Origin: Rhizopus arrhizus
Taxonomy: Eukaryota > Mucoromycota > Mucoromycetes > Mucorales > Rhizopodaceae
DNA: 64,000 nucleotides
NCBI GenBank assembly: GCA_024220505.1
Contig: JAKZZE010000010.1
Coordinates: 62,001 to 126,000, forward strand
Direction of reading: 5' to 3'
This document shows, piece by piece, positions 1-9,973 of this stretch (positions are counted from its first letter, which is position 1; each line of letters begins with the position of its first letter). Under the pieces are notes generated by a model. That model saw nothing but the letters and a program-made list of their open reading frames with translations, did not search any database and was not told the origin of the DNA. A program made the translations under genes and the position numbers.

Positions 1-1
1 C

Positions 2-1140
2 AGAAATGATACTTATCCAAAAGATACCATTCGAGTAAAGTAAAAGAAAAAAAAATACAGCGTTTTGTTCGATTGACCAGTTTACAAAGTTTATACTAGA
101 TCTCTTCCAAATTTGAACTTGATCGTGAAATGAAAAGAATCAAGCGAGTTCTATTAAAGAAAAAAATGACAGATGATAACTGGGATGATTTTAATAAAGC
201 GATAGAGAATATAAATACATGGTGTATGGAGGATCGTGTTTATGAATATCAAGGGTTTATTGATTATATCAAGGAATTAAAAGAAATCATTATTACCAGT
301 GTATATAAAATCAAGAACATATAAAACAATTGAACTAAACAGGATTTATTATAGCTCACATCCGAACGTACGATCTTATCAGCTACAGCCGTTGACCTTT
401 TAATAACACTTGCAAAATGTTTAAACACCAAATTCGATCCTATTAACGAAATGATCCTACCCACCATCCGACATCTATTTGGACGATCCAATAAAGTACA
501 TGTGAGTCGAACAGTCTCTGGCTATAAGCAAATCATTCGTTATGCACACCTACCACGGACTATACCCAAATTCTGTAGTGTCCTTTCAGCAAGTCATCAG
601 CGACAGGATCCAGCCCGTGTCTATCTGGCCGAGTGTCTGGAGATTTTGATTCGTGTCAATACATCAGAAAAGGTTATTAGGTACCAAAAGGAGATCGAAT
701 CTGCGATCAAGGTGATTGCGGTTGATGCAACCCCCGATGTGCGAAGGCAAGCACGTGCCTGCTTTGAAATTTACAGACAGCTCTTTCCAGAGCAGACAGA
801 GACTTTTGTTGTCGGTTTATCAAAGGATATAAAGAAATATCTTGCGATCAATGATCAGTCCAAACCAGTTACATCGCTTGTTGCCAAGGCAACACCATCA
901 TCACAGCAACAGTCAATAAGACAGTCAATGCAGCTCATGCCTCCACCACCACCTCCTACTATTAAGAAATATCAACCAGTAGCCAACTACAAAGATCGCG
1001 TTTTAAAATTATTTGAAGAAAACAAAGAAAAAGATTTATCAAATATAATCACATTTAGAAATGGCAAACCTTATTTTAGACGACCTCTTTTGTTAAAAAA
1101 GAAAAATAATATTCAATTAAAAGGAAGAATAAGAAAATGA
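2..1140 (+). CDS. CLASP-type TOG-domain microtubule protein (5' partial)
   Basis: The visible exons read 2-34, 100-300 and 355-1140, joined in phase 0 by introns with GTAAAG and GTATAT donors. The gene probably begins before the window, because coding sequence continues to base 2 in frame. Residues after exon 2 match the N-terminal TOG domain of CLASP/Stu1 proteins. This includes the helix with KFDPINEMILPTIRHLF and the later TPDVRRQARACFEIYRQLFP helix. Such domains bind tubulin and stabilise microtubule plus ends and spindles. The C-terminal tail after the TOG fold is short, with a poly-Pro run and a basic end, so this is a much smaller protein than animal CLASPs. An ATG at 130 could act as an alternative start. 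Family call good; exact orthology to Stu1 unproven. Confidence 0.72.
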
Positions 1141-1666
1141 ACTGAACAAAAATGGAAACTCTAGTATGTGGGGGAGAAGAGGAAAGGATCTTTATGATTT
1201 AATATCTTTTGACTGTAATTATTTATATTTTGTATAAATGATTCATAATTTCTCAAACTAAAAAAGAAATGTTCTTTTATGACAAAAAAAAATAATTTCC
1301 AATCCTAACAAAAATGATAAAAAGGCCTGTCCTGTTGTTTGCATAAAAGGTCGTACAAAATGTTGATAGCGTGTGACAATGAAAATTGTCAAATCATGTT
1401 ACTTTGTAACACGTAGCAACAGACATGACATCAGTAACCATGACTCATAAAAAAAGGGGAGGGAAAAAGAACAGTGATGTGAAGATGGTATTGTTTATTC
1501 ATGTTGTGATATCATACACAAAAAATAAAGCGTAGAATAAAGGGTAGACGTATATATATAAAAGATGATGGAGTTATTTATATATGTTCCTTTTTATAGG
1601 AAAAGATATGTAGGAGGTTGTATAATAAATATGTATAATTGTAAAAGTATGAAAATTCTCATCAAT
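1141..1666. other. 3' intergenic region, AT-rich
   Basis: This is the gap between the CLASP-like gene and the convergent small gene. It contains a purine-rich stretch near 1445-1470 and TA-rich sequence near 1550. I see no coding exon or RNA gene. Confidence 0.5.
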
Positions 1667-1881
1667 TTATAACAATTCTTCATCTTCTTCATCTTCTTCT
1701 TTTTCATTTAAACAAGTCAAAGACCATTGAGAAGGATGAACACCATTTCTAGGACAGGAAGACTATAAAAGAAAATGAGGTGAACTATTTTTTTTTTTTT
1801 GCAAGTCATCCTTACCTGATGTTCGGGTAACCAGTTTCCACATAATTCACAAGTAGCAGGACAAATAACGAATGGGATCAT
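1667..1881 (-). CDS. Small spliced Cys-rich acidic-tailed protein (53 aa)
   Basis: This is not recognised as a named family. Exon 1 is 1816-1881 (22 codons) and exon 2 is 1667-1762, joined across a 53 bp intron with a GTAAGG donor and a TATAG acceptor in phase 0. The protein has four clustered Cys residues (CPATCELC, then SSCPRNG) and a fifth further on. A run of Glu and Asp residues forms the C-terminal end. The Cys spacing, with a conserved-looking WLPEHQ segment, suggests a small metal-binding or disulfide module. Clean splicing, an ATG in context and a tail-to-tail position with the CLASP-like gene support a real gene. Function unknown. Confidence 0.5.
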
Positions 1882-2609
1882 CAAAGGGAAAAATAAATGC
1901 AGAAAAAAAGAAGAAAATTTTCTGCGTGAGAGAGTTTATTTTATATATTTTTCATTTTTTATTCTGCGCTATTCACTGTTACATTATTTATACAATTTAA
2001 GAAAAAAGAGAAAATCCCCCACCTCCTTCTCCTTTTTCTCAAAAAACATGTGCTTTTCTCTCTTTCTCTTTCTCTCTCCCTTTCTCCTCCTTTCTTTCTC
2101 GTTTTTTCTAGAATGGATTTTAGCCAATAGAAAAAAAGAAAAGTTTCAAACTAATCATACATCATCCCGTCACGGAGAGGTGAGTCCGGTGATTATGACA
2201 ACCCTAAAGTTTAAACCTTATTACTGGTTTGCTTGTAACACAAGTGTAGCCAAACTATTTGATTTGATAGGATAAGTTATTTTGATAATCATCTTCTTGT
2301 TCGCTGCTAGAAATAGATAATAAAAACACACGCACGATAAGCGGGTTTAACCAAAAAAAGTCTGGGAGAAAATAATTTTGAATTTGACGGAATAGGTTTA
2401 ACTTTCTTGTCTAGCAATCCTGTTAACAATAATCTTACATGTCTAGCTTCTTTTAATAAAATTTCTTAATAGTGACTTTTTTTCTCTTTGTGAAAGGTTA
2501 TTGAAATCACCGCCTTAAGAGATATTTGTTTTTTTCCAGTTGGTTTGCATATCCGATTTTATTTTTTGCGCCCCAACTTTTTTTTGTCCCCTCCATCCGA
2601 ATCAGACGC
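1882..2609. other. Intergenic and repeat flank
   Basis: Pyrimidine-rich sequence (1980-2110) lies upstream of the small minus-strand gene and may hold its promoter. A short open frame at 2048-2275 is mostly low-complexity and has no family signature. From about 2520 the sequence looks like the ancestral host repeat into which the LINE at 2610-3268 inserted. Confidence 0.4.
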
Positions 2610-3268
2610 ACAACCGGCTACAAAGTTTTTGGAAGACATCCATCCCGCGCAGAACTCACACGTTACTTTGGAGACTCAATCATTACAAAATGCCGTGTAA
2701 AGAGCGTCTTCACCAGCTAATCCCAACCCAAGTTCCAGATTCTGGTTGTGTATATTGTGGCAGTATTGATTCTGAAGAACACTTTGTCTGGCCATGTCCT
2801 TTGAGACATGAAATCTGGCAAACAATTGCTTCTCGCTTTTTCGTTGACCCTGCCAAGTTGACATACTCTCATTCAACTCCCTTCTTCCTTTGGCATTAAA
2901 CTCGATCGTTCATTTCTCTGTAACCTACTTGAATATTATAGCTTCTGCGCTGCTCTCTCTATGGCAACTTCACTGGAAATTTACATTTGAAAAACATTAA
3001 TTTTAGCCTCAGAGAGTAGTAGCAAGAACCACTAGGCAAATCTTCAAGATTCACAAAGAAAACAATAGTCGTTCACTAAAGGCTAATCTATAAGTTTTCT
3101 GCTCTGTTCTCTGCCTCAGGGTTTCGTTGCCGTAATAAAACTTAGTACGGTTTACAAAACAAAATAGCAAGCCCCCAAACTATACTTTGTTTAACGCTTA
3201 CAATGGTGTACGCCTTGCGGCACCTGAATAAAATCCTCCTTCTACAAAAAAAAACAACCGGCTACAAA
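2610..3268 (+). mobile_element. 5'-truncated LINE (non-LTR retrotransposon) copy with target-site duplication
   Basis: The 15 bp sequence ACAACCGGCTACAAA occurs at 2610-2624 and again at 3254-3268. The second copy is preceded by a run of A (3246-3253), as expected for a retroposed insertion with a poly(A) end. Just inside the left copy an open frame (about 2629-2899) resembles the C-terminal end of LINE reverse-transcriptase proteins. It shows an RTHTLLWRLNHYKMP segment followed by a CVYCG-x-IDSEEHF-x-PC zinc-binding motif and then a conserved IW. The remaining 350 bp would be 3' UTR. Only the tail of the ORF is present, so this is a dead copy. Confidence 0.66.
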
Positions 3269-3640
3269 TGCCTAGTACTATTGAAGATCCTTTATCGTTT
3301 CCTTTAAATTTCCTACTAATAAAAATTCCTCGTTCAAGTCGTGCAGTTACCCCTTGGATCCTTCGTTGACCAACCATATCTTCAATCCTATTCAAACTGG
3401 ATCATCTTTACCATTATATAGATACTTGTACTAGACTTCCACATGGTCAGCTCCTTCTAAGTTGGCTCTTAAAGCATTAAGGATGTTACCGTGTTCTAAA
3501 TACTGTTCTATTGACCTTTTTATCCTTGATCCCGAAGGGTTTTTTTGTCTAACTTTACTTTACTTCATATTGAACTAGTCTGGGCGAACAGATGTGATAA
3601 ATACCCCGCGCTCAAATGGATTTTATAAATAAGCTTTATT
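3269..3640 (-). repeat. Inverted fragment of the mariner-like repeat family found at 52.8-54.6 kb
   Basis: On the minus strand, about 3371-3625 closely matches the non-coding 3' part of the element near 54304-54555. Shared words include TCAAATGAGCGCGG-type sequence near the transposase stop, TTATCACATCTGTTCG, CATCCTTAATGCTTTAAGAG and GGAGCTGACCATGTG. The match breaks off on one side near 3371. Beyond that lies a different open frame (3198-3395 minus) that was interrupted by the LINE insertion. The two copies are in opposite orientation about 51 kb apart. Confidence 0.66.
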
Positions 3641-4121
3641 TTTTTTGCGCATGAAGATTTTTTGCTTTGCGCACCAACTAAAATTAAGCTTTTTTTTACT
3701 AATTCTTCTTACATTTATCTTAAGTAAAGAATACCCTCATCTCGTTCGTTAGTTTTGTGATGAAAGTTGATAAGCTTGAATTCCTTTCAAGGTAATACTC
3801 GAGATTAACTGATTGTTTCAGGACATAGAAATCACCTTCCTCATCTATAATGTCCATAGCTTTAATATAATTCGCATCATATATACTTTCGCAACCATTT
3901 TCGTTTAAAAATACTATTGACAGCATCCATTACTCAAATAATCAAATTAAAAAAATATTGAAAAGAGAATTCAAAAAGTACGAACGTGTTTAAAACATAT
4001 TGAACAAGTGCTCATTTATGAAAGTACGACAATTGTGCTCCTATTGAGCAACAAAGACAACTCTAAATATCATGGCTTCTGGACCCAAGGAAAGAATCAA
4101 AATGTACAATGAAGCAAATAT

Positions 4122-4170
<49 letters not shown>

Positions 4171-5680
4171 GAAGAGTTGTTGATTGTATTAATAAAGTGT
4201 GAAAAAACTTCAATTGAAATCAGGAAGATGTGATATTATAATCAGTTACATAACTATTTCAGGTATAAATATGAAGAATAATACTATACATATCAGCTGC
4301 CACTTACACACAGCTTAAGTTAGCTATTTTATTCCTCACTTTCATTTTTTTTTAAAAAATACGAGTAAATTTCTCTCCTTTCTCTACATATTCAGAAGTT
4401 CTACAGACGATACATTAACCATTCCTATTGAAATAAGAAGAATAAATCACAGATTTAATATTTGTTGAATTAGGTAATTCGATACTAATCTTTTTTTTTA
4501 TTGTGATAGCATATAGACTTTGTTAAATCAATCGATATTTTTAGTTTTGTTATAATTCATTGGTTTTTCAAAAATTTAAGCGTCTTTATCTAACTTTTTA
4601 ATAATCCGATTTGATCTTTTCTCTAAATATAATAAAATAAACATATTGTGCAATATTGATTCCTTAATTTCCATTATTTAAAGGGGCACCAGCCTTTTAA
4701 TTTTCTAGGGCCAGTCCAATTATTTCTTTACTAAACTAAATCATTATATGCCTTAGAATTACAGTTTAAAAAATATTTTAAAGTAAACAATTTTTACCAC
4801 AAGCCACTCTGATTGCTCATTTCATAAACAGAATTCATCTGTACGAATACTTGAGACAATTTGCTTGTTTTTTTTTTTTTTTTGCAGACAGTTTATGGCT
4901 GTTGTTCTTTTCCTTCACAATATTAAACTAAACCCGCTTGTACAACAAATGAATTCATTTATAAAAACTGAATGTCATTTATTCCCAACATAGAGAATCT
5001 CATTCACATACGTTACCGGGTTGTGCTCAAACAAAATGTAATCTGTTTCCTTTGATGTACTATTACCCGAGCCCTTGATGTATGATGTGGGGACTATGAG
5101 AAAAAATAAAATAAAATGTGTTAATATAAACAGTTTATGAATCAAATGACACTTGTTTAGGAAATACAAACAAATAGATGACATCCTGTAATACTTTATT
5201 TCCCAGAGATAATACAATTCAAGTGCACGCCCTGATATTCTCAGCATATGATCTAATATTTTGTGGTATCAAAATAAGCTTTAAGCTCATACGCCAATGA
5301 CTGCTTAAAAAGACGCAAATTGACTCTAACATTGATCCAATCTGTGCCGGCTGATGTTTGCTTATTCTCATACATCAAAAGTCATATGTCACCCTTGACT
5401 TTATTCTCAGCATTTGGGCAACATTATTTGATTCTTGTTGCATAATTTGGCCCGGGTACTTTTTCGTTGTCAAGGATACAATAAATCCAAAAAAAAAAAA
5501 AAAAAAAAAAAAATCAGCCTATACAATTTTTCCCAAAGTAGGAAAAGAACACCAAGCAGATTATACGAAACTACTGTCTTGGAATGACACAAATATCAAC
5601 CAAGTATAGATGAAAACAAGCCTGTAAAAGAATCCCGAACTAGTCTTAAAGAGACTCATAGATTTAGACAATTACAGAAC
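3641..5680. other. AT-rich intergenic region with a poly(A) tract
   Basis: Contains a 44-base A run at 4125-4168 and further A/T runs near 4870 and 5490. An open frame at 3720-3926 on the minus strand (68 codons) and another at 4975-5247 have no recognisable motif. The stretch 5358-5609 is open only because it reads through an A tract. I see no supported gene. Confidence 0.5.
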
Positions 5681-5699
5681 TTTTCGTAAAACTGCATAG

Positions 5700-6930
5700 G
5701 AATCAATCGTGATTGTTCAGTAGGAGTCAACAACTGCAATCCAGAAAGTGAAAAATGTGTCTAAATCAACAACCAAGACTGCGGCTACTAAAAATATTGA
5801 AGGCTCAAATTGTTCTTACACTTCAGTTCATATACAAGGGTTGCTTGTCCTTGTTATAGAACAAGGACTATCTGCAAGACAAGCATGACTATTTATAGGC
5901 ATTTTGTAAGAATAGCACAACATTATGTAAAATCATACAAGGATGATGAAGAAAGGCTTTAACCTGGCACCAAAAAGTTTTCGCGTCTGAAAGAAAACGA
6001 CAGGAAGCTTGAGGCAAAACGCACAGACTTTGTTTGCAACTATTATGACACTGCCGCTACAGCTGTTTTGTGGGAGGCAAGAGTTGCATTGCTCTCCGGT
6101 TTCCTGATATACAATCAATCTGTCTTTTTGGCCTCCATAAGCATCTCGTTCAATATGCTTTTACTCTTAAAAAGTTGGAAAAAATTATAGCTGCTAGAAC
6201 ATCTGAGAGTACTTTAAGTCAAAGAAGAGAGAAAGTGCTGGGATGGATGGGCGATAAGGAAATGGATTGGCAAAGTAACTGCGTTTTCATTGATGACGCA
6301 GGATTCAACATGCATATTAGATAAAACTTTGGAAGATCTAGGCAAGGTGTCTCTGCTAAAACCGTCTCACCCTCAAACAGAGGCATTTCCATTACAATGA
6401 TCGAAGCCATATGCGAATTGGGAGTTATTGATTTGACTTTGCGTAAGCCGAAGGCTGTTCAAAAGAAAAATGCTTCTAACAAGAGAGAAAGAGAGACAAT
6501 GATGGGGCACTTGATATAGCAGAGATAAATGCGAGAATTGACACATAAAGCGGACATTCTTCCTGCAATTTATCGGCGGTATGATGGGTTTACTTGATGA
6601 ACAGGGAATGAATGGCCGCCATATTATACTGGATAAAGCCTCTATCCATAAGGTTTTTGATGTTCAAGATCTAATTGAGAATCGCGGATATAAAACTGTT
6701 TACTTGCCTCCGTACTTGCCGTTTCTCAATCCAATTGAATTATTTTGGTCAAAGGTCAAAACTGGAGTAAAAAGAAAGGAGCAAAGAGAGATTGTCTCAG
6801 TGTGAATGATAATTTGAGTGCTAAAATCATTGAAGCTGCAATTCAAGTGAGTGTTGAGGATTGTCAGGGCTGCATCAGGCATTCCATTTCATTTTTCGAT
6901 AGATTTTTGGCCTTTGAGCCAATGTTTTAG
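5700..6930 (+). pseudogene. Degenerate Tc1/mariner-like (DDE_3) transposase
   Basis: Pieces of one transposase are spread over at least two frames. About 5820-5945 encodes a helix-turn-helix segment with QGLSARQA and AQHYVKSYKDDEERL. At 6190-6324 lies the first catalytic region (CVFIDDAGFNMH), ended by TAA at 6322. The frame continues past it to about 6490. At 6581-6805 lies the rest of the catalytic core (HIILDKASIH, then LPPYLPFLNPIELFWSKVK). The three acidic catalytic positions look retained, but stops and at least one frameshift break the gene. It is related to the element at 53 kb but clearly diverged. Terminal repeats were not found by eye. Confidence 0.72.
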
Positions 6931-8494
6931 TAGTAGTAATGGATTGCAATATAATAAAACCTATCCCTCTGACAATTCAGCGATATTTTTCGATGCCATT
7001 TTTTATTAAATGTAAAGTGACCGGTAGCTATGTGGCCATCGCCGGTTGCTAAATTCTAAAAGTTATTGTGCTGCATTCAACGATACATAAATTCACTGTT
7101 TTTTTTTTTTTTTTTTTTTTCTTTTTTTTTGGAAAATAAATTTATGATTTATCTATACAAGTAAAATCTAAAACTTTATCTTGTGCCAAAAGTATCAATG
7201 ACGCCAACATTAAAACTGAGAGAGGGCTTGGAAAGAAGAACACTAAGACAATATTAAAGAATAGAAAGGGATATGAAATACACTAGATAAAACTTTTTTT
7301 TGTTCAATATCAAACTCAAAAAAAAAATGTATGATAAATGTTCAAAAACTTGAAAAGGTAAGCCTTGTTTCAAGTTTTTTTTCCTATTTGAATTGTTTTA
7401 TCAAAAACTTCATGGCATGCGAAACTTGATAAAAAAAAGCCATCTCTTTGCTTCTTTGCCATGATTGTAGAAGAGGCTGTTGTAGAACAGTAACTGATCG
7501 TAGTAGACATTGATAAATATAAGTCTTAATACAAGATCATAATTAAATAAAATAAAAATATAAGTTTATTTAAATAAGATCATACAATCAATTCCAATTA
7601 AACATATTCTTTTAGAATATGCTTTGTATTAATAAGAGTTCTTTGATAAGAAGAAGTATCAACTAAAATAACAAGATTCAATCCAATATCAGGAATATTG
7701 CTAATCTTTCACATAATTGAAATAACGCGTAAAATAACGTTATTCAAATCAGTGAGGAATTCCCAGAATAAAAGATAATCTATGACAGACATACAAAAGA
7801 ACAAATGAAAAGTTTTCATAATCATAATTATAGATGACACTTGCTAAAGTACCTGAATATTAGAAGAACGCTTACAATAGAAGATATCAAGCCACTCACT
7901 CAATAAGATATAAATACCTACCTTCAATTAGAATAATTTTTACTTTAACTTAAACTGAAATAAAGATCAGTCTCAAAAAGTACTCAAACTGTTTCTTGAT
8001 CTTTGTTTCTACCTTTTTCTTAATAACTATTACCATTATACAACAGAGGCAGACGTAGTTTTGAAATTTAATAAGAGAGTTACATTTATAGCTTATCCTC
8101 TTTTAGCATAAGTTGCTTCATACAAATTTTAAAGAACAATCAATCCTTACATCATAATTGACTTGATAAGATAAAAAGAAAAAGTTGGATGAAACAGAGG
8201 TATGCGTAGTGTTCCAAGAAAAAAAAAGACACTTAAAAAGAGTGAATGGAGGTCTTGTTTTGTTTATTCATCGTTTCTTCCTTTTAATTTAAAAACAACA
8301 TGCGTAAAAAGAAAAAAAAAGAAACTCTATTGTCTCGCTCTCTGGTCCTCTTCTTTCACTATCTGCTCTTTCATTTACGGACATGGTCATACTCCCGGCT
8401 TTATTAGGCCTTTCTAAACAACAGTCACTTCCACACTATCAACAAAACTATTGCCGTTCTCTTCTGAAAAGGAAGCAGAACTAGGCTGCAATCG
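6931..8494. other. AT-rich intergenic region
   Basis: T tracts near 7100-7130 and an imperfect hairpin near 7349-7376 (ACTTGAAAAGG pairing with CCTTGTTTCAAGT) are the only visible structures. An open frame at 8202-8417 has no family signature. The final part is the upstream region of the MIC12-like gene. Confidence 0.45.
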
Positions 8495-9158
8495 ATGACT
8501 ACTTTACTTTTCGGAGGTAAGCGCTTTTATTCTTATATTGTTTATATTTTGATGACTGAGACTGACACCTCATATACCCTATCAGTATCTATACAACTTA
8601 CACTGTGTATGTTCAATAGTTTTTACGATTTTCAAAGTCCGTATTGACATGTTCAAAACAAACTATTTTTTTTTATGAACGGCCAAGCTTGCTTTTTTTC
8701 ATATATAAGGGAACATGTCGAAACTGACGTCGTTACTAGCTGGTGCAGGCTTAATGACTTTACTCATTTACCAGTCTCGCATTAACTTGCTCACCAACAC
8801 AGCTCATGTTCAGGGACAGATCGATGAAACTAAGGAAAGTGCTGATTTGCTTACCAACAAGAAAGACGCACCACTTGTTCGGATATCTCTTGCGCGTACT
8901 CCCACTGCGCTTGAAAGATCTGTTGATAACAGCATTCAGTACTATGAACGTAGACTTGTACCTTCTGGTATAGCTTTTGATATTTCTTTATTTAGACAGA
9001 GTTCCCAACTTTATTAAACCTTTTTTTTAAATTGAATAGTAAAAGAATCTTGGAATGCGCAGGTCGCTAAAGTTGCTTCAACCATAATTCAATCTGATTT
9101 GCCGAGAAGGACAGGAAAATTCATTTTAAGAAATGTATTTGGACATAATGAGGCATGA
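8495..9158 (+). CDS. MIC12: MICOS complex subunit MIC12-like protein
   Basis: Exons are 8495-8516, 8710-8967 and 9040-9158, giving 132 aa. The ATG at 8715 may be the true start (MSKLTSLLAGAG), giving 125 aa. MIC12/AIM5 proteins are small inner-membrane subunits of the MICOS complex that shapes mitochondrial crista junctions. The evidence is an N-terminal MSKL followed by one short membrane segment, a soluble central part, and a C-terminal RRLVPSVKESWNAQVAKV block. That Val-Pro-Ser followed by Trp-Asn is typical of fungal MIC12 ends and only appears when the third exon is joined. Without that splice the frame stops at 9017 in nonsense sequence. Family call moderate, because MIC12 proteins diverge quickly. 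Confidence 0.6.
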
Positions 9159-9501
9159 AAGCAATTATTTATACAATCGAAATGAATATGAATAAACAGC
9201 CTTTTTTCTTTTTTCTTTTCTTTTTTTTTTATACAAAAGGAGACTTCAGCGAATGCAACGTCATTGTAAATATTCTTTAGTTTATATTGTTCCAGTTTTT
9301 ATTTGATAGGAGATCGTGTAGTTGTTTAGATTTTTTGAAATCAATACAAATACGTAATGCTGAAATGTGTGAAGTTGAAATAAGAAGAATTAAAAACAGT
9401 AAAAAATTATCCAATGTCTCATAGTTTAAAGTTTTTATTCAACCATTCAAATTGCTAGTTGTCGAAAACAAGTAGTTTTGATCATTAAAAATGCTTTTAT
9501 A
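9159..9501. other. Intergenic gap before the Fanzor element
   Basis: AT-rich sequence with a CT/T tract near 9200. It contains nothing supportable apart from the TA dinucleotide at 9500-9501 that flanks the element. Confidence 0.4.
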
Positions 9502-9636
9502 CTGTGTTTTAATCTAAAATGAGACAATTTAATAAAATAAATTAGACACTTTAAAAGATAAAAGAGACAAACGCCAATCTTTTTTGAGACAAGTGAACAA
9601 AACAAATTAGGTAATGCAGATTCTTTTTGTAGACGA
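9502..9636 (+). repeat. Left terminal inverted repeat of the Fanzor element
   Basis: It pairs with 12175-12309 in inverse orientation. The inner boundary ends at TTTTGTAGACGA, after which the two ends diverge. Outside it lies TA. Confidence 0.83.
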
Positions 9637-9973
9637 TTTTTTTTGTTATGCCGTCATTCTCCACCTTTTGCTGTGTAGTACAATGTAATTGAACAACTGG
9701 CTATATCTGAAATAGCAACAGTATAAGCACTTTCCTCATAATGTCTAAGAGGGACAGAGTTTATAATTCAATTATCAAGACATTATGTTATGAAATACTG
9801 GGCTATTTGATCACTATTCATCATATCATGTAGTATAAAGTTATAAGTAGAATTGTTTCTTTGTTCTAAACCCACTCTAGCAGTGACAGAATGTTATCAA
9901 AAGACAATGATAGTACAAATGACAACAGTAATAAAAAATTCTGTCAATTCATCTTTTTCTTTTCTTTATCTTT

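Noticed and set aside
5358..5609. 83-codon plus-strand frame
   Set aside because: Its length depends on reading through an A tract as poly-Lys; no family match.
8968..9017. End of the MIC12-like frame without the last splice
   Set aside because: It reads intron sequence; joining exon 3 restores the conserved SWNAQ end.
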